From assembly GCA_039881045.1 (NCBI GenBank), contig JAYWVB010000006.1, forward strand, positions 868,001 to 932,000: a DNA stretch of 64,000 bases. The letters run 5' to 3'. The notes under the pieces are model-generated. The model was not told the origin of the DNA. It saw only the letters and a program-made list of their open reading frames with translations, and did not search any database. Both the position numbers and the translations under genes were made by a program. Shown here in pieces: positions 36,769 to 48,408 of this stretch; position 1 is the first letter of the stretch, and each line of letters opens with the position of its first letter. Source of the stretch: Chaetomium olivaceum. Its lineage: Eukaryota > Ascomycota > Sordariomycetes > Sordariales > Chaetomiaceae.

Positions 36769-38238
36769 TCAAGGGTTTCGAGTTGCCGCGGAGGAAGTAA
36801 AAGGAACGCCGCCAAATGTTATCCGCAACCGGCGCATGAACTCCCCAAAGGATGGCCGCCCCCTATCAATAAAGAGTCGATAGAAAACGGTCATTCCGAT
36901 GGCGGCCACGGTCAACGGGATAGCTATGCGCCATAGTGTCGCAAGGAGCGGGCTGGTGCGTATCTCGACCGCTTTGTTGGCTGTGTCGAAGTCGGTCGCA
37001 AAGAGCTGACTTCCCACGACTGCGGCAACACCGGCAGTGGGCAGGAACAGGACGGTGATAAAAGCAATGATGGTCACGGACGCCGAGTCCTTGATCATCA
37101 ACTGCGAGTCTTGCTGCGTCACTAAATTGAAGGCCAACGTCGTGGTGTTGTCGACGCGTTTGTGGAGGCTGCCGAGGCGAAGCTTGGTCGAGTTGAGCAG
37201 CGAGCGGCGATATCGAAACATTTCTCGAGCTTGTTCGTGAGGATCTAGGATTTCGGTGCCGGAGCTCCCTCCAAAGTGCTTTTTGCCGACGCTTGTCAGG
37301 CTGCCGTCTACCACCAAGAGGCACGAATCAACCGCCTCGCCTAAGTGGACGAGATGTGTGGTCCAACTGTGCAGTTCGGCGAAGTTGACCGTGTCGGTTG
37401 CTCGCTGTGTGCTGCCTCTAGCATCCGCGGCTTGGAGGACCCGCTGCTCTGGGTAGTCAGTCTTTCTGCTCGGACGACAACAACAACAAAGGTTCGAATC
37501 GCTAAGGGGAAACTCACACGTTCCAGTCCCGAGATCTCGTCCAGCAGTCTCCAGACGGCCGTATCTACCTCCCTAAACAAACCATCCAAGACCAGATCGA
37601 ACAGAGCGAGCGGCTCGGCCTCTACATCGTGCCAACTCCCGGCCGCGATGAACTGGTCCAGACGCGCTCTCACGCCCGGAGTCGGACCAAACAGGACCAG
37701 GGTAACGTCTCCATGCCGATTCTTTCGAAGAAAAAAAGCAGACTTGTACCATCTACGTCCTGTAGCAGAGTCCTGTTCGACGGCCTTGCACAGATAATGG
37801 AACCATGCGGCGAAGCCTTGTTCGTTCGTCCTTGTGCCGAAACTGTGGCAGACGCCCTGAAGCCGTTCTGTCAGGAACTCTGGTGGAATGGAAAGCGCTC
37901 TGCAGAGGGCAGTAATTCCAGGTGCGAGGTCGCCCAGCAGCTCGTCCAGGGGTGCAAATATGATGCGGATTCTCGCCCTTCCTTCCAGATGTTCCGGGCG
38001 GAAGTCGAGACCGTTTACACTCCTTTGGCCCACCGAAGAAGCTAGAGCCAGCGCACCTTTTGGTCAGCATAATACCCGGAGTGACATGATTTGAGTGGAT
38101 GAGTGGTGCGTTTATTTTACCATCTGTTACCTCCCAGATTGTGACTGGAAACTTAGGAGGGAGTCCCAGTCCGCGGGTAGCAATATCAGCCGCCCTGTTG
38201 AACGGTTCGTACGGGTTTGACACCCGTGTCCACGACAT
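36769..38238 (-). CDS. CorA-like membrane protein, one frame break
   Basis: A fungal protein of the CorA-like divalent-cation transporter fold with 465 residues. Inferred exons are 38238-37518 and 37446-36769. The long N-terminal domain includes QRSVNGLDFRPEHLEGRA and an Ala/Phe-rich segment; the second exon holds a long helix (REMFRYRRSLLNSTKLRLGS). Two C-terminal TM helices follow, SVTIIAFITVLFLPTAGVAAVV and LWRIAIPLTVAAIGMTVFYR. The canonical CorA GMN loop between the helices is not present, as in many fungal relatives, so ion transport is not assured. An extra base in the T run at 38058-38061 breaks the frame between GIMLTK and ALALASSVGQRSV. Removing it makes the exon sum divisible by three. 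Confidence 0.75.
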
Positions 38239-39076
38239 GTTGATCGAGAGGTTTAGCTCTTTTTTGTTTCTTTTTCTTCAGAATAGTTACCCGAAATTGA
38301 TCAAGTCGATCCTGTCGTCGTCAAAAAGCCGAGCCCACGTTCTGACGCACACCGAAGAAGCTGCCTTGCACATGAAGAGGGGCACCCAGAACGTACCGCC
38401 ACTCTCTTCCATTTGGAAGTTGAAACAGGTGCTGACCCCTGTTCCAGCTAGTCTGGTATTGTTTCACAAATAGCGGGAAATTGCAGAGAGACAACCGGTA
38501 GGTTCCAGGCCTGGCTGTATGCAAGCCACCGGCTTCGCTATGGGTGTACCTGAAAAAGAGGCTGATCGAAAATGGATACTATGCAGCGGCTGAGTTTTGC
38601 ACCCGATAGTGTGCAGGCCGGGAGGGGCAAACCACGGAGCCGGAACGATATCATGCAATGTGGCGTCCAGGTTTACCGCAAGGCTACCAATGAGAGCGTA
38701 AAGGTTGGGTCATCCTGCCCAGCAAAACGCCAATATTGGACGCCTTCGGCAAGGGGGAGAGGAGGCCAGACCATTTTAACTTTGCCACCTTCAGCTGTGA
38801 CGAGGCTCTACTGCTGGCGATGGTGGAAAGGGGAAGGGCTATAGTAACCAAGCATGCAATCTTGTACCTACTGGGTAAGTTGCGGCCGGGGTTTGCCGTA
38901 AGTGTGGTGGTACACGCGCTTCCTCCTAATCCACGGGCCGCGACCGTCGCAGGTCGAAAGAATATCAGGTATATATAATAAGACCACATCCGGACGGACC
39001 AGAGGGCTGGCTGCTGGGCATCTCCATAGAAGGCCGACCAACACCGCCAGTCTCTTTGATTTCGTCCGCCCTCGAA
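38239..39076. other. Divergent intergenic stretch, no gene seen
   Basis: Between the start codons of the CorA-like gene (minus) and the HET-like gene (plus). It should hold both promoters. Nothing else recognised. Confidence 0.45.
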
Positions 39077-42065
39077 ATGGTAAATCTCGATTTCAAAGCA
39101 AGCCCTTGAGTGACACCCGCCAATGCTAACCTACTGGTTATGATCAGGCTCACCAACCCCAGCGCGAGCGACACGGCAATGCGATTGATCCACGAACTGG
39201 CCTGCCCGTACCGGTGGCACCAATGGGGACCACCGGTGATCTGGGAGGACACCAACCGCACTCGCCCTGGGTACAACAACCGCCTCAGGGTTACCAAGCT
39301 CCACCACCACCCCAGCCAGTCCCGCAGCAACAGTTCATGTATGCTCCTCCGGCCGCTATCCAACAAGGGGTAAGTGCATGTTTATTTGCTCAACTCTCGA
39401 CGTTCCCCGCTTACGCAAAGCAAGGGTGCACATCCGCAGGAAGGAGTCATGGTAAAGCTTTTTCGAGGCTGTTGCTGTGTTGCCGGGTAGATGCCGACTA
39501 AGGGGTTGTACTCTTTTAGGTCCCAAAGAGCATGACAACGGTTGATCAGTCTGAGGTTGGCCGCAAGGGCCTGCCTTCATGGGTTAATGCAGCAGAAAAT
39601 GTACAGTACCCATGTCTCCTCCCACAATCTTGCTGGTGCTAGTGTCCATGAGCTAAGACCTGCCTGTGTGCGTCACAGTCCTCCTCCCGAAAGGCCGAGA
39701 AGGTTTTCCCCGTCCAGCTGAAAGCGTGGCAACATATCTTCTCAACGCCCACCTCCTTTCGCTGGACCTTTGTCAACTTCTTCCAGAAACCCGGCTTGGT
39801 GTATGAAGATCAAAAAGAGTACCGCCATCGTGACTTTGCCGGTCGTGTATGCAGTAAGCCCAAGAGCGATCGTTACCTGCACCACCAAGACGGCCACCTT
39901 CGTAACCTGATTGTCCAATGCACCGATGACATCTTTGAGGCTCCAGGCAACTCAACATGGCAGCGCACCTATATCCGCAAGGTGTCTCCGCTCAAGGCTC
40001 GTGTTGCCACCTGGGTCATCGATTTCAGCTATGATCCGGAAAGTTGGGAGGATTGGGGCGTCATGATCTTGCGAGCTTTGCCTGCGGCCATAGCTATGAC
40101 ATTTTTCGTCAGTTGAGCCCGTACCTCCATCTCTCTCCCTCCCTATCTTTTCCATCCTGGGTCTGTGTGTATACTAACGTATCACAGTTCTGGGACTTCA
40201 CCCAACCCCGAACCGAGTTTAATGGCACCTATGCTCCGGTTCCTTACGTCTTTCACCGCGACGCCAAGGTATGGGGCAACCCTCTTGAGAACCGAAATCC
40301 GGGGCTCTCCTTAATGGCCACCAACAACCAAGTCTACCGTCTGCTGAAGCCTCGCCACCTTTGCTTCCTTCTTGACCCGTACGACGACCATCCCCACGGC
40401 ATCCGAGTCCGAGCCGTCAGCGAGTGGGAACACGATGCCGAGGGGGGACAGAAGTCCAACCTCGACTACCTCTTTGTTGCGTGGTCGTGCAAGCAGTTCA
40501 GCGACAAGTCGCCCGAGGACATGATGGCGCTCATCCAACTCGCCGAGCGCGCCTGCCGTGCGGCCAAGCTCCCGGCTTTCTGGATCAGCTCGCACTGCAT
40601 GCGCGATGCTAACGAGCTCGAGGATGATGTGTACCGCATCTCAGACATTCTGCGTGGTGCCCAGCAGATGACCATCGTTGTCGGCCCCTCCCTCCCAGTC
40701 ACTCCCTCCACCACCGACGCCGCCGCCGCCATGCCGCAAGCCGGCAAGTCCCCAACCGACACAGATACTCTCCTCCGTCAGTGGGGCAGCCGGATGTGGA
40801 CCTTCCCCGAGATCCTCCTCAGCCCCGGGACGAGCGTGACAGTCTACAACCGTGCCGATCCGGGCTCGCCGCTGACCGTCTCCAAGAACCAGTTCGCGGC
40901 GCGGGTGTGGTCCGACAACAGCGACGCGCTGGTGTCGGGCCAGCTGCTCGACCACTACATCGGCACGCTCGAGCTCAGCCGCCTCGAGCTGGCCGTCATC
41001 CTGCTCAAGTGCCTCTTCTCGCGCCAGACCCAAACCTGGCTCGACGGCGACCAGTCGTACGCGCTCATGGGCCTCCTCCGCCTGCGGCCCAAGATCGACC
41101 AGACCGACAGCCAGTTCCAGGCCTTTGCGCGCATCTCGCTGAGCAACGACTCGGACAATCTGCTCGAGCGCGCCATCTCGGTCCTGCCCGCCGGGGGGGT
41201 GGCCCAGCCCTGGTACGACTTCACCGACGCGTACGGGTCGCAGCTCTGGGACATTGCGCCGTCGTGCCAGGTCGCGGCCATCTGCGACAACGACACGGTG
41301 GTCATCGACGGCGCGCGCGGCGCCAGCATCCGCTGGAAGTCGTTCTACTTTGTCGCCGCCTCGACCAACCTCAGCTGGAAGCGCTGGCTCGCGACCCTGC
41401 TGATGGAGTACCAGTTCGCCTTCTTCGTCACGGCGGTTACCCTCTGCGGGGTGGGCCTTGTCCCCGCGGGCATCGTTCTGCTGGCGCTCTGGATGTGGCT
41501 CTGGCTCATGACGCCCAACCTGGTCCGGCGGTCGCTGGGCGGCAAGCTCACCGACGTGCAGGCGGCGCTGTTTGGGTTTGAGGGCTACCTCAACGCGCCG
41601 ACGGTCGAGCGCGCCATCTTTGGCGGCAACTTCGAGCGTCTCTCGTGGTCGGTCAATGGCAGCCCACTCAGTAGGTCGTTCGTCAACGAGTTTGGCGAGC
41701 GTGTGGCGATGGATCCCACCAAGGACGCGAACGTGAGGATGAAGGTCGAGGCGGCAAAGCAGGCAACGTCGGGGCAGATGAGAATTTTCACGCTGGTGGA
41801 TACGTACAACATGGAGATGACGCTTTTCGAGGCGGCGCACCCCCCTACCTCGGTTTTCCTTTGTGGTGCCGAGGGCGGCATGCAGAGGGCTGTGGCGTGT
41901 TCTTACGACTTTACCACGCAGACAATGTACCGCGAGACGGTGCTGAGGATGCCGACAACGAGTCTGAATCGGATGAATAGGGCGTCAAGGTTTCGTTTTG
42001 GCTTGAGGAGGCCATACGAGCCGGTCAGGCCGAGGCCGGCTGACGTGGTCCAGGTCCAGGTCTAA
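39077..42065 (+). CDS. HET-like domain membrane protein
   Basis: A protein of about 874 residues. Inferred exons: 39077-39079, 39148-39369, 39440-39451, 39520-39600, 39679-40107, 40188-42065. The first coding exon is only the ATG (followed directly by GTAAAT), and exon 3 is a likely 12-nt microexon (EGVM). The N-terminus is Pro/Gln-rich. The core resembles a heterokaryon-incompatibility-type domain: DYLFVAWSCKQFSDKSPEDM, PAFWISSHCMRDANELEDDV, YRISDILRGAQQMTIVVGP, then LRQWGSRMWTFPEILLSPG. A hydrophobic pair of helices near residue 660 (FFVTAVTLCGVGLVPAGIVL) suggests membrane attachment. HET domains mediate non-self recognition and cell death, but this divergent membrane-linked type has no proven role. 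Exon 3 acceptor choice is uncertain. Confidence 0.75.
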
Positions 42066-42553
42066 GTGGAAGGGACTGTCAACCCCTTGTATACTTTCTT
42101 CATATTGTGTGATCTAGGGTGTTGGTTTTTGTTTCTATGAAGGAATGTCACCTAATGTCTTGCTTGGCTTTTACGAAAGAAATGAAAAGGAAGCCTAAAA
42201 TCCCACAAAGAGCCCCGCATACCTGTGTGCAATAGGATCGGTATTCCTAATGAATATCTTTCTTCTGTGTAAAGCATCCCGAAATTGGAAGCTCAGGAGC
42301 CCAGAGAATGGGATATGAACCCCAGAACAGAGATGGGTGTTTCACTTTTGGCCCCTGCCTTCGTATCACTCAGCACAGCACCTTAAATAGAACTTGAATC
42401 AGAGAACTGTTAGACTCTCCGCTTGTCTCCGCATCTTTACCACGCGCTTGTCGACCTGGCACCTGCAACTCATGGTGTTGATTTTAGGGTGATGTAGTGC
42501 CTATCATATCAACACTCGATGTATTCCAAATCCATCACTCGCCACGCATCCAA
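42066..42553. other. Convergent intergenic stretch, no gene seen
   Basis: Lies between the stop of the HET-like gene and the 3' end of the RhoGAP gene. No gene recognised. Confidence 0.5.
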
Positions 42554-43030
42554 TTATGAGGACCAAGCAAATAGCAGGAGATCATCTAGATCAAGCCCAA
42601 GTAATAAGACCACAATCTCTATTGCCTCGTTGTATGCCTCCTCGTCCATTACGCTCGGTGGTCCAGACAGAAGGGATGGCTGAAATGCAGCAGCTAGCCG
42701 CTCAGCAGTCATCCAGTTTACGGCCGAATGGTCGGAAATTGCGGACATTAGATCCAATAGATAGAATAGCAAGGCGCGGTTAGGCGGCGGGAGTGCTACA
42801 CATAGTTCCTGCGCTCTGCTGACACATTCCCATTCCCGTGCTTCGTCTCGCGCAAACTCGGGGCTTACAAAGGGTCCTAGGGTGGTTTTGAACCCTTCGT
42901 AGCTGGCCAAAGGTATGACCGATTCTGGCAGGCTCTTGAGGAATTGAAGCAACACCCCGGCAGCGTCATAGACGGTGTAGCCCGTCATCGGGGAGGGCGC
43001 GCGGTACGGGGAAGAGTCAAAAGCCGACTG

Positions 43031-43043
43031 TATTTCCATCATG
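43031..43043. repeat. LINE target-site duplication, left copy
   Basis: TATTTCCATCATG, identical to 44435-44447. It sits at the 5' end of the LINE copy and inside the RhoGAP reading frame. Confidence 0.9.
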
Positions 43044-44434
43044 GGGGATGAAGTTTGCCCCGGAAAAGAGCGAACTCATCCATTTCAACAAGGGACGACG
43101 GCAGTGGACAAACGAGCTAAACCTCACCAACCCAGGGGGGGGCACCAGCCCCGTCAGACCGACGGAGTCTGCCAGGTTCCTGGGAGTCTGGCTGGACCGG
43201 AAGCTCAACTGGAAAGCCCACCTTGCGGCGGTGGAAAAGAAAATGAAGACCCAGAGCTACGCACTGTCGAGAATAGCGGCGAAAACGTGGGGACCAGGGC
43301 TAGCCAAGGCGCGAGAAGTGTACACAAAGTGCATCCGGTCAGCGCTGGCCTATGGCGCATCGTCGTTCCACATCCCCACGGACGTGGAAGGAGAGCCGGT
43401 AAGGAAAGGCATCACCGGGGCCCTCGGGAAGGTCCAGAACAAAAGCTTGCGGATTGTGGCGGGAGCCTTCAAAGCCACTCCCATTCGCAACCTCGAGACG
43501 GAGACGTGGGTGCCACCGTTAGACCTGTATTTCAACAAACGGCTTGCAGACTTTGAAACCAGACTCCAGCGAACCGACCTGGACGACGGCCAGGGCGGCA
43601 AGAGGACCGCAGGGGGATCATTCTCACTGCCTGTCGCAAGATACAGCAGAGGCTCCGCCCGAGGAGCGGCAACAGGGGCCGGCCGCGAACCGTGGGACTG
43701 CAGGAGCCCACGGCAGTGGAGAAAGCCGCGAGCACGATCGCGCGCTGGACGGGGGAGCCGCAGACACGGACAGTGTGGTAGAGGACGCCTGGAGAGCGAG
43801 GTGGCTAAAGGAGCGGGACGGTAGAGCAATCACCAGACCGGCGGACGACTTTGACCATCAGCGAGAGACGCTATTCCGAGATGAAACGCTAAGACGGCAC
43901 GACGGTCTCACCAAGGCGAGGAGTTCTCTGCTGGTCCAGATCCGAACGGGGGCAATAGGCCTACGGGACTTTCTGTTTACACGAGGAGTCCCAGAGATCC
44001 TAACGCCCGCCTGCCAGTGCGGCGAAGGACGGGAGACTGCCGAGCACCTGGTAGTGTGGTGTTTGGCCCCACCGCTGACTCGAAGATGGGAGAGAACTGA
44101 TATTCGAACGCGACGGGACTTTTACTCTGTTCTACACGGTATTGATCCTGCATCGGCACGGCTCGCGGGGAGGGTCCTGGAATGGCTAATGGACTCAGGG
44201 AGGCTGATGATGTTCAGTTTGGCCAGGAGGCTTGAGCTAGAAGCGGCGGCCTAGCACGCACCTCCCTCGGAGGCCAGGAGGCCTCCTCTCTTTGTATACG
44301 CAGGCTCACGCACATGTACTTTCCTTAACTGTCGGTATGGGTTTTTCATCCGGCCCGCGAGGGCGCGGTTTTCCTGTACATTAAATAGCTGAAGGTCCGG
44401 CACGCCTTAGGGCATAGCGGGGTATGAATAATAA
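43044..44434 (+). mobile_element. 5'-truncated LINE (Tad-like non-LTR retrotransposon)
   Basis: A 1391-bp insertion flanked by a perfect 13-bp direct repeat. It encodes only the C-terminal part of the reverse-transcriptase polyprotein. Segments typical of fungal LINEs are KFAPEKSELIHF, RFLGVWLDRKLNWKAHL and KTQSYALSRIAAKTWGPG. Near the end come VQIRTGAIGLRDFLF and a Cys/His knuckle (CQCGEGRETAEHLVVWC). The coding stretch runs 43048 to 44254 but changes frame at least twice, near 43605-43615 and near 43770-43790, so this copy cannot be autonomous. A 3' UTR of about 180 bp ends in a short tail ATGAATAATAA instead of a long poly(A). The orientation is opposite to the host gene. The absence of LTRs and the 5' truncation support target-primed reverse transcription. 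Confidence 0.92.
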
Positions 44435-44447
44435 TATTTCCATCATG
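44435..44447. repeat. LINE target-site duplication, right copy
   Basis: TATTTCCATCATG, identical to 43031-43043. It directly follows the A/T-rich LINE tail. Confidence 0.9.
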
Positions 44448-45799
44448 CGCTTCGGGTTGCCACTTCGAACAAAAATGTCGACCGCCGTGGTGACTAAGAC
44501 GATGATGAGTTGTTCAGAGAATCAGATGGAATTCAGGTCAACCTACGGGATGGCTTCAGAAATTCCCCAGTCCTCGCTACGACAATGGGGATATAGCCGT
44601 ATTCGATCATGCCGCCTTCGGCGTCTAACAGGCTAATAGGTACGCGAGCGCGAGTGAGACCATCACTTAATGGCGCCCCGAAAATCCTCGTAGGCTGCTC
44701 AATCTCGAGGGGCGGTTCCTGCTTTTGCCGGGCGGCTCCTGTGAGCTTTCCCAGGAGGCGTTGAGCGGGTGCTTCTTTCGCCTTTTGCGGATGAGGCCGC
44801 AATGGGGATGATGTGTCCGCATCCCTGTCTAGTGTAGGGTCGACCGCTTGGGGCTGAAACTCGTACGACTCGTTGTCGTTGATGTCACCAGGGTATATGG
44901 GAATGGCCAGAATAGCGATGTGCGATATCTCTGAGAGACTGAGTCCGGAGAGCATGGACCAGGACGCTGTCTTGCCTGTCGACCTCACTGTAGAGAAGCA
45001 GTCGGAGCCGTCCCGGGACGCGTTTTTGTAGGCGCGAGAGGTCATCAACAACTCCTCGAAGACGAACACTCGAACCCCGGTGGCTGCCCAGGACGCCCCC
45101 CTCCGGCAGCCTGATCCCCACCATCACCCAACACATCCGGCGAAGGAAGTGTAGAACGATTCTGAATAGTTGGACCCGGGTTTATCCCGTGGTTCTGCAG
45201 CTCCAATGCACTGAGTCGCTGATTGAGGAAGGCGTAACGGTCCAGGGCTTGCTGGACCAGATCACAGAGCCTATCAACCTTGTCTTCGGCGTCATCCTGC
45301 TTTTGGCTATAATATTTATAAATATTAGCCAGAACATAAAGATATCAAGAAGAGAAAGGCTCAACAGACCAAGCCAAGATGGTCATCATCAGCGACAACG
45401 AAGATTTGTGCGACTCAAGTCTTTGTAGTACATCTTTGATATCTTTTTCTTTCGATAACCATCGGAATCGATTCAGAACACCCATCCCGCTCTCAGACTG
45501 CAGACTCTGAGCAAAACTGTCGAGTTCTGAAAATGTCGTGACACAAGCGGCGAGTGTGACAATTACTTGCTCGACCAAGATAAGCGACGTTCTCGATCTC
45601 GAGGCACGAGATGTTCCGATAACGAACATTTGCAGCTGTTTCAAACACTGCGGATATCCTCGACCTGATTCCTCATTTTGCGGCAATGATCCGGTGCGTC
45701 TCGAGCCTTGTTGATGACTTGGGTGAGGGCTTTTGCGATTTGTGCACCGGTGGTGAGGAGCCTTACAACACTGGCCGCTACACTGAGTGGATCGGCCAT

Positions 45800-47375
45800 T
45801 ATGGGTTCTAGGAGGGTCAATTACCGCCGCGTGGGCATATAACGCCAGGAAAGGACGCGATCCAAATGGCGGGCCCTCTTGACAGCCTCTGTGTTTCGTT
45901 TTGAAGTCAAGTGGCGGTGCGGCTGAGTCGTCCTTGCTCGCCAAATGGCTCAGGAGTCAGGCATGTGTGCACCTGATACTACCTGAAAAAGACATCCATC
46001 ACACTTGATAGGTACGTAATTACCGGTCTTGCGGTTCCGAATCACACGGTCTCCAACATGAGACAGCATCGTCCAATTTCTCGGACTGAATAGATAATTG
46101 ATAATTACCTTACTCTGGGTTTCTGGGCCCTTCAGACCAAGCAGAGAACTTTTATGGGCATATGGACGTTCATTTGTATTGAAAAGCAGCCTTGTCCTTG
46201 AGCGCCTCTGCGTCCTACATGTACATACCTATGTTTGCCCTTTAATGATGTGCCCGCCGCGGCTGTGAAACACCTCTGCGGCGCCCGGCATGTCAGCTCA
46301 GCCCTTCCGTAAACGCTGGGGTAGAGACCAAATCCTACTCAATTCTCCTCTGTTGCCCTCCAATTGCACATGTTCATGTATTTCAGACATAGGCATGTCG
46401 CAGTTTCTTGCTCCTAATCCTTTGAGACATCGTTGAGGTAATAGTATGCGTTCTAGCTCTTTCCCGCGGATACTCACTGTGCATAATTAAGCGAGCTAAG
46501 TCCTGGTAATTTAGTCTGTTAGATATATGATTCTGAACTTCTCTCTGTGTAAAGGAACAATACTTGATTTAAAGGACTCAGTTTCATATCCAAGAGCCTC
46601 AACGAGCGCGCATGCTCGACATCCTCTCAGGTCTTGCAATAAGACTGGGAAATATTGACATCGCCGTCCCGTCTTCCCGTACGCACTAATCGTAAGTATC
46701 GCTCTCCATCATGCAACTTTATTCCCCGAAGTTTGGCATATGTTTACCTTGCAGTGTTTATGCATGCCGCCATTATCCCGAAGCTACCAAGAAGGATACA
46801 CCCGGAGGGTATTCTGATCTCGGCTGAGCTCTGGGCAACATGGGAGCAGGGCATAGTTTTCTGGCTGGTACACGAAGCGCTCGCAAGCTCATGGAAGCCA
46901 GTTAGCCGAGCCTTGAAGTTCGTACTCGTGTCCGCGGGTTTCTGTCTAGATTGCTGGTGAGCTAGAATTAACGAAGAGTTGCGTTGCCGGCGCGGCTCTC
47001 CCATGAAGAAAGAAGCGGGTGTACTGACGAGATCCGAGACCACTAGATCGCTGGCCAACGGCAGAGAGGCAGAAGCACAGGAGGTAGATAACTGGAAGTG
47101 AGACTGGTCGTGTTACGAATCAACATCCCCGAACCGCCCCTCATGCCCCCTTGGCGGGTAGTCCGATCGCCGAGTTCTGGAATCCGAACAAGTACCAAAC
47201 TTAGATTGTTACACAGGAGGCTGCGTCACCCACTTACTGTGTACAAGTAGGACTGTGGGTTAAATAACTCATAGGTTCAGGCTTGCCTCCCCATCTCGCC
47301 ACCGCCCCGCGTTATCTGCATCCATCCCCTCCCGCATCATCATCCATCTTCAGTTCGCCAGTGAAAACAGCAAAA
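45800..47375. other. Divergent intergenic stretch, AT-richer, no gene seen
   Basis: 1.6 kb between the diverging RhoGAP and GT8 genes. AT-richer than its surroundings around 46000-46650. One 101-codon open frame (46655-46960) is hydrophobic but has no known motif, and I do not call it. Confidence 0.45.
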
Positions 47376-48408
47376 ATGGCGGCACAATATGACCAGACGA
47401 AGATCTGGTCGACGCTACTTACCAACAGGGGCTACTTTGCGGGGACCCTAGTTCTCAACCACACCCTGCGCAAGACGGGGTCTAAGTACCAGCTCAAGAT
47501 CATGGTGACCCGAGAGGTCGAGGCCGACACTGAGTTCATGGAAGCACTTGCCATTGCCGGCATCTCCACCATCGTCGTCGACAAGATTGAGCCTGCGGCC
47601 AGGGATGGCAAGGTCAACAAGGGGACATGGGAGAAGCTTGCTCCCTGGAGCATGACCGAATATGAGGTGGGTTTTTTGTTGCTACGGCTATTCAACGAAG
47701 CTAACAAAGTGGACAGCGCATCGTTCTCCTGGACAGTGACCAAGTCATTCTCAAGAACATCGATGATGATGATGACGATGGACCTCCCAGAGGGTTTCGT
47801 CGCGGCGAGCCATGCTTGCACTTGCAACCCTCGCAAGCTGCCGCACTACAGCAAGGACTGGTGATCTACCTTCTACCAAAAGTGCTCACACATTTGCTAA
47901 TCGGTCCAGGATTCCTGAGAACTGTGGCTTCACTGCCGCCAACAAAGAGACGGGCGAGCCGGCGCCCATCACCAACGAGAGCCCCAAGAACCATCACCTG
48001 CTCAACAGTGGAACCGTGATTCTTCGGCCGTCCAAGGCTGAGTACGATGCTCTCATCGACGCCATGAACACCCACCCCGACGTGCCCAACATGCTTTTCT
48101 TCGATCAGGACTTACTGGCCATTGTATACCGCAACAAGTGGAAGCCGTTGCCATACACCTACAACGCGCTCAAGCCCATGAGATCGTGCCACGGCGACTT
48201 GTGGAAGGATGAAGACGTCAAGATCCTTCACTACATCCTTAACAAGCCGTGGAAGAGCAGAACGTACGGCGATGACGTGATTGAGTCAACACACAAGCTG
48301 TGGTGGGACTACTATGCCGAGGTTGAGAAGGAGTGGACCGAGAGCCCGGATGAGAACAAGCGGAGGCTGTGGAGGGATGTTGTCCTTCCCGTGGTTGCGC
48401 AGGAGTGA
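47376..48408 (+). CDS. GT8 glycosyltransferase (glycogenin-like), one frame break
   Basis: A nucleotide-sugar-dependent glycosyltransferase of family GT8 with about 310 residues. Exons: 47376-47666, 47717-47860, 47910-48408. It starts KIWSTLLTNRGYFAGTLVL, typical of glycogenin-like and galactinol-synthase-like proteins. RIVLLDSDQVILKNID carries the metal-binding DxD motif (DSD). Then follow EGFVAASHACTCNP and NSGTVILRPSKAEYDALIDA, and FFDQDLLAIVYRNKWKPLPY. One extra base lies in the GAT repeat at about 47761-47772, just after the DxD motif. Removing it restores the family reading MTMDLPEGF and a sum divisible by three. Repeat-slippage sequence error or polymorphism are both possible. The acceptor sugar or protein is unknown. 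Confidence 0.88.

Larger units (their letters stand above)
42554..45799 (-). pseudogene. STAND-N/RhoGAP gene disrupted by a LINE
   Basis: Read on the minus strand, ATG 45799 starts a fungal STAND-type N-terminal domain (MADPLSVAASVVRLLTTGAQ, later SRSRTSLILVEQVIVTLAA). After an intron (45369-45307) and a coiled-coil region comes a linker with WSMLSGLSLSEISHIAILAI, then the RhoGAP domain start RIFGAPLSDGL and YGYIPIVVARTGEFL. A second intron (44546-44494) leads into DIFVRSGNPKRMMEI, where the LINE interrupts. The frame resumes exactly after it with QSAFDSSPYRAPSP and TVYDAAGVLLQFLKSLPES to the stop at 42554. Without the insertion and with two single-base repairs (T run at 45643-45645, G run at 45075-45078, coding strand) the product would have about 575 residues. 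RhoGAPs switch off Rho-family GTPases. Here the usual arginine finger position holds Val. Confidence 0.85.

Noticed and set aside
37491..37510. tRNA T-arm-like GGTTCGAATC
   Set aside because: It lies inside an intron of the CorA-like gene, and no cloverleaf partners are present on either side.
40641..41840. Long antisense open frame (399 codons) opposite the HET-like gene
   Set aside because: It is a shadow of GC-rich coding sequence. It is Arg/Glu/Val-rich without motifs, and the sense strand encodes a conserved protein.
46655..46960. Small hydrophobic protein of 101 residues
   Set aside because: No recognised motif, no conserved neighbours, no clear promoter, and it lies in an AT-richer spacer. 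Not enough support for a gene.
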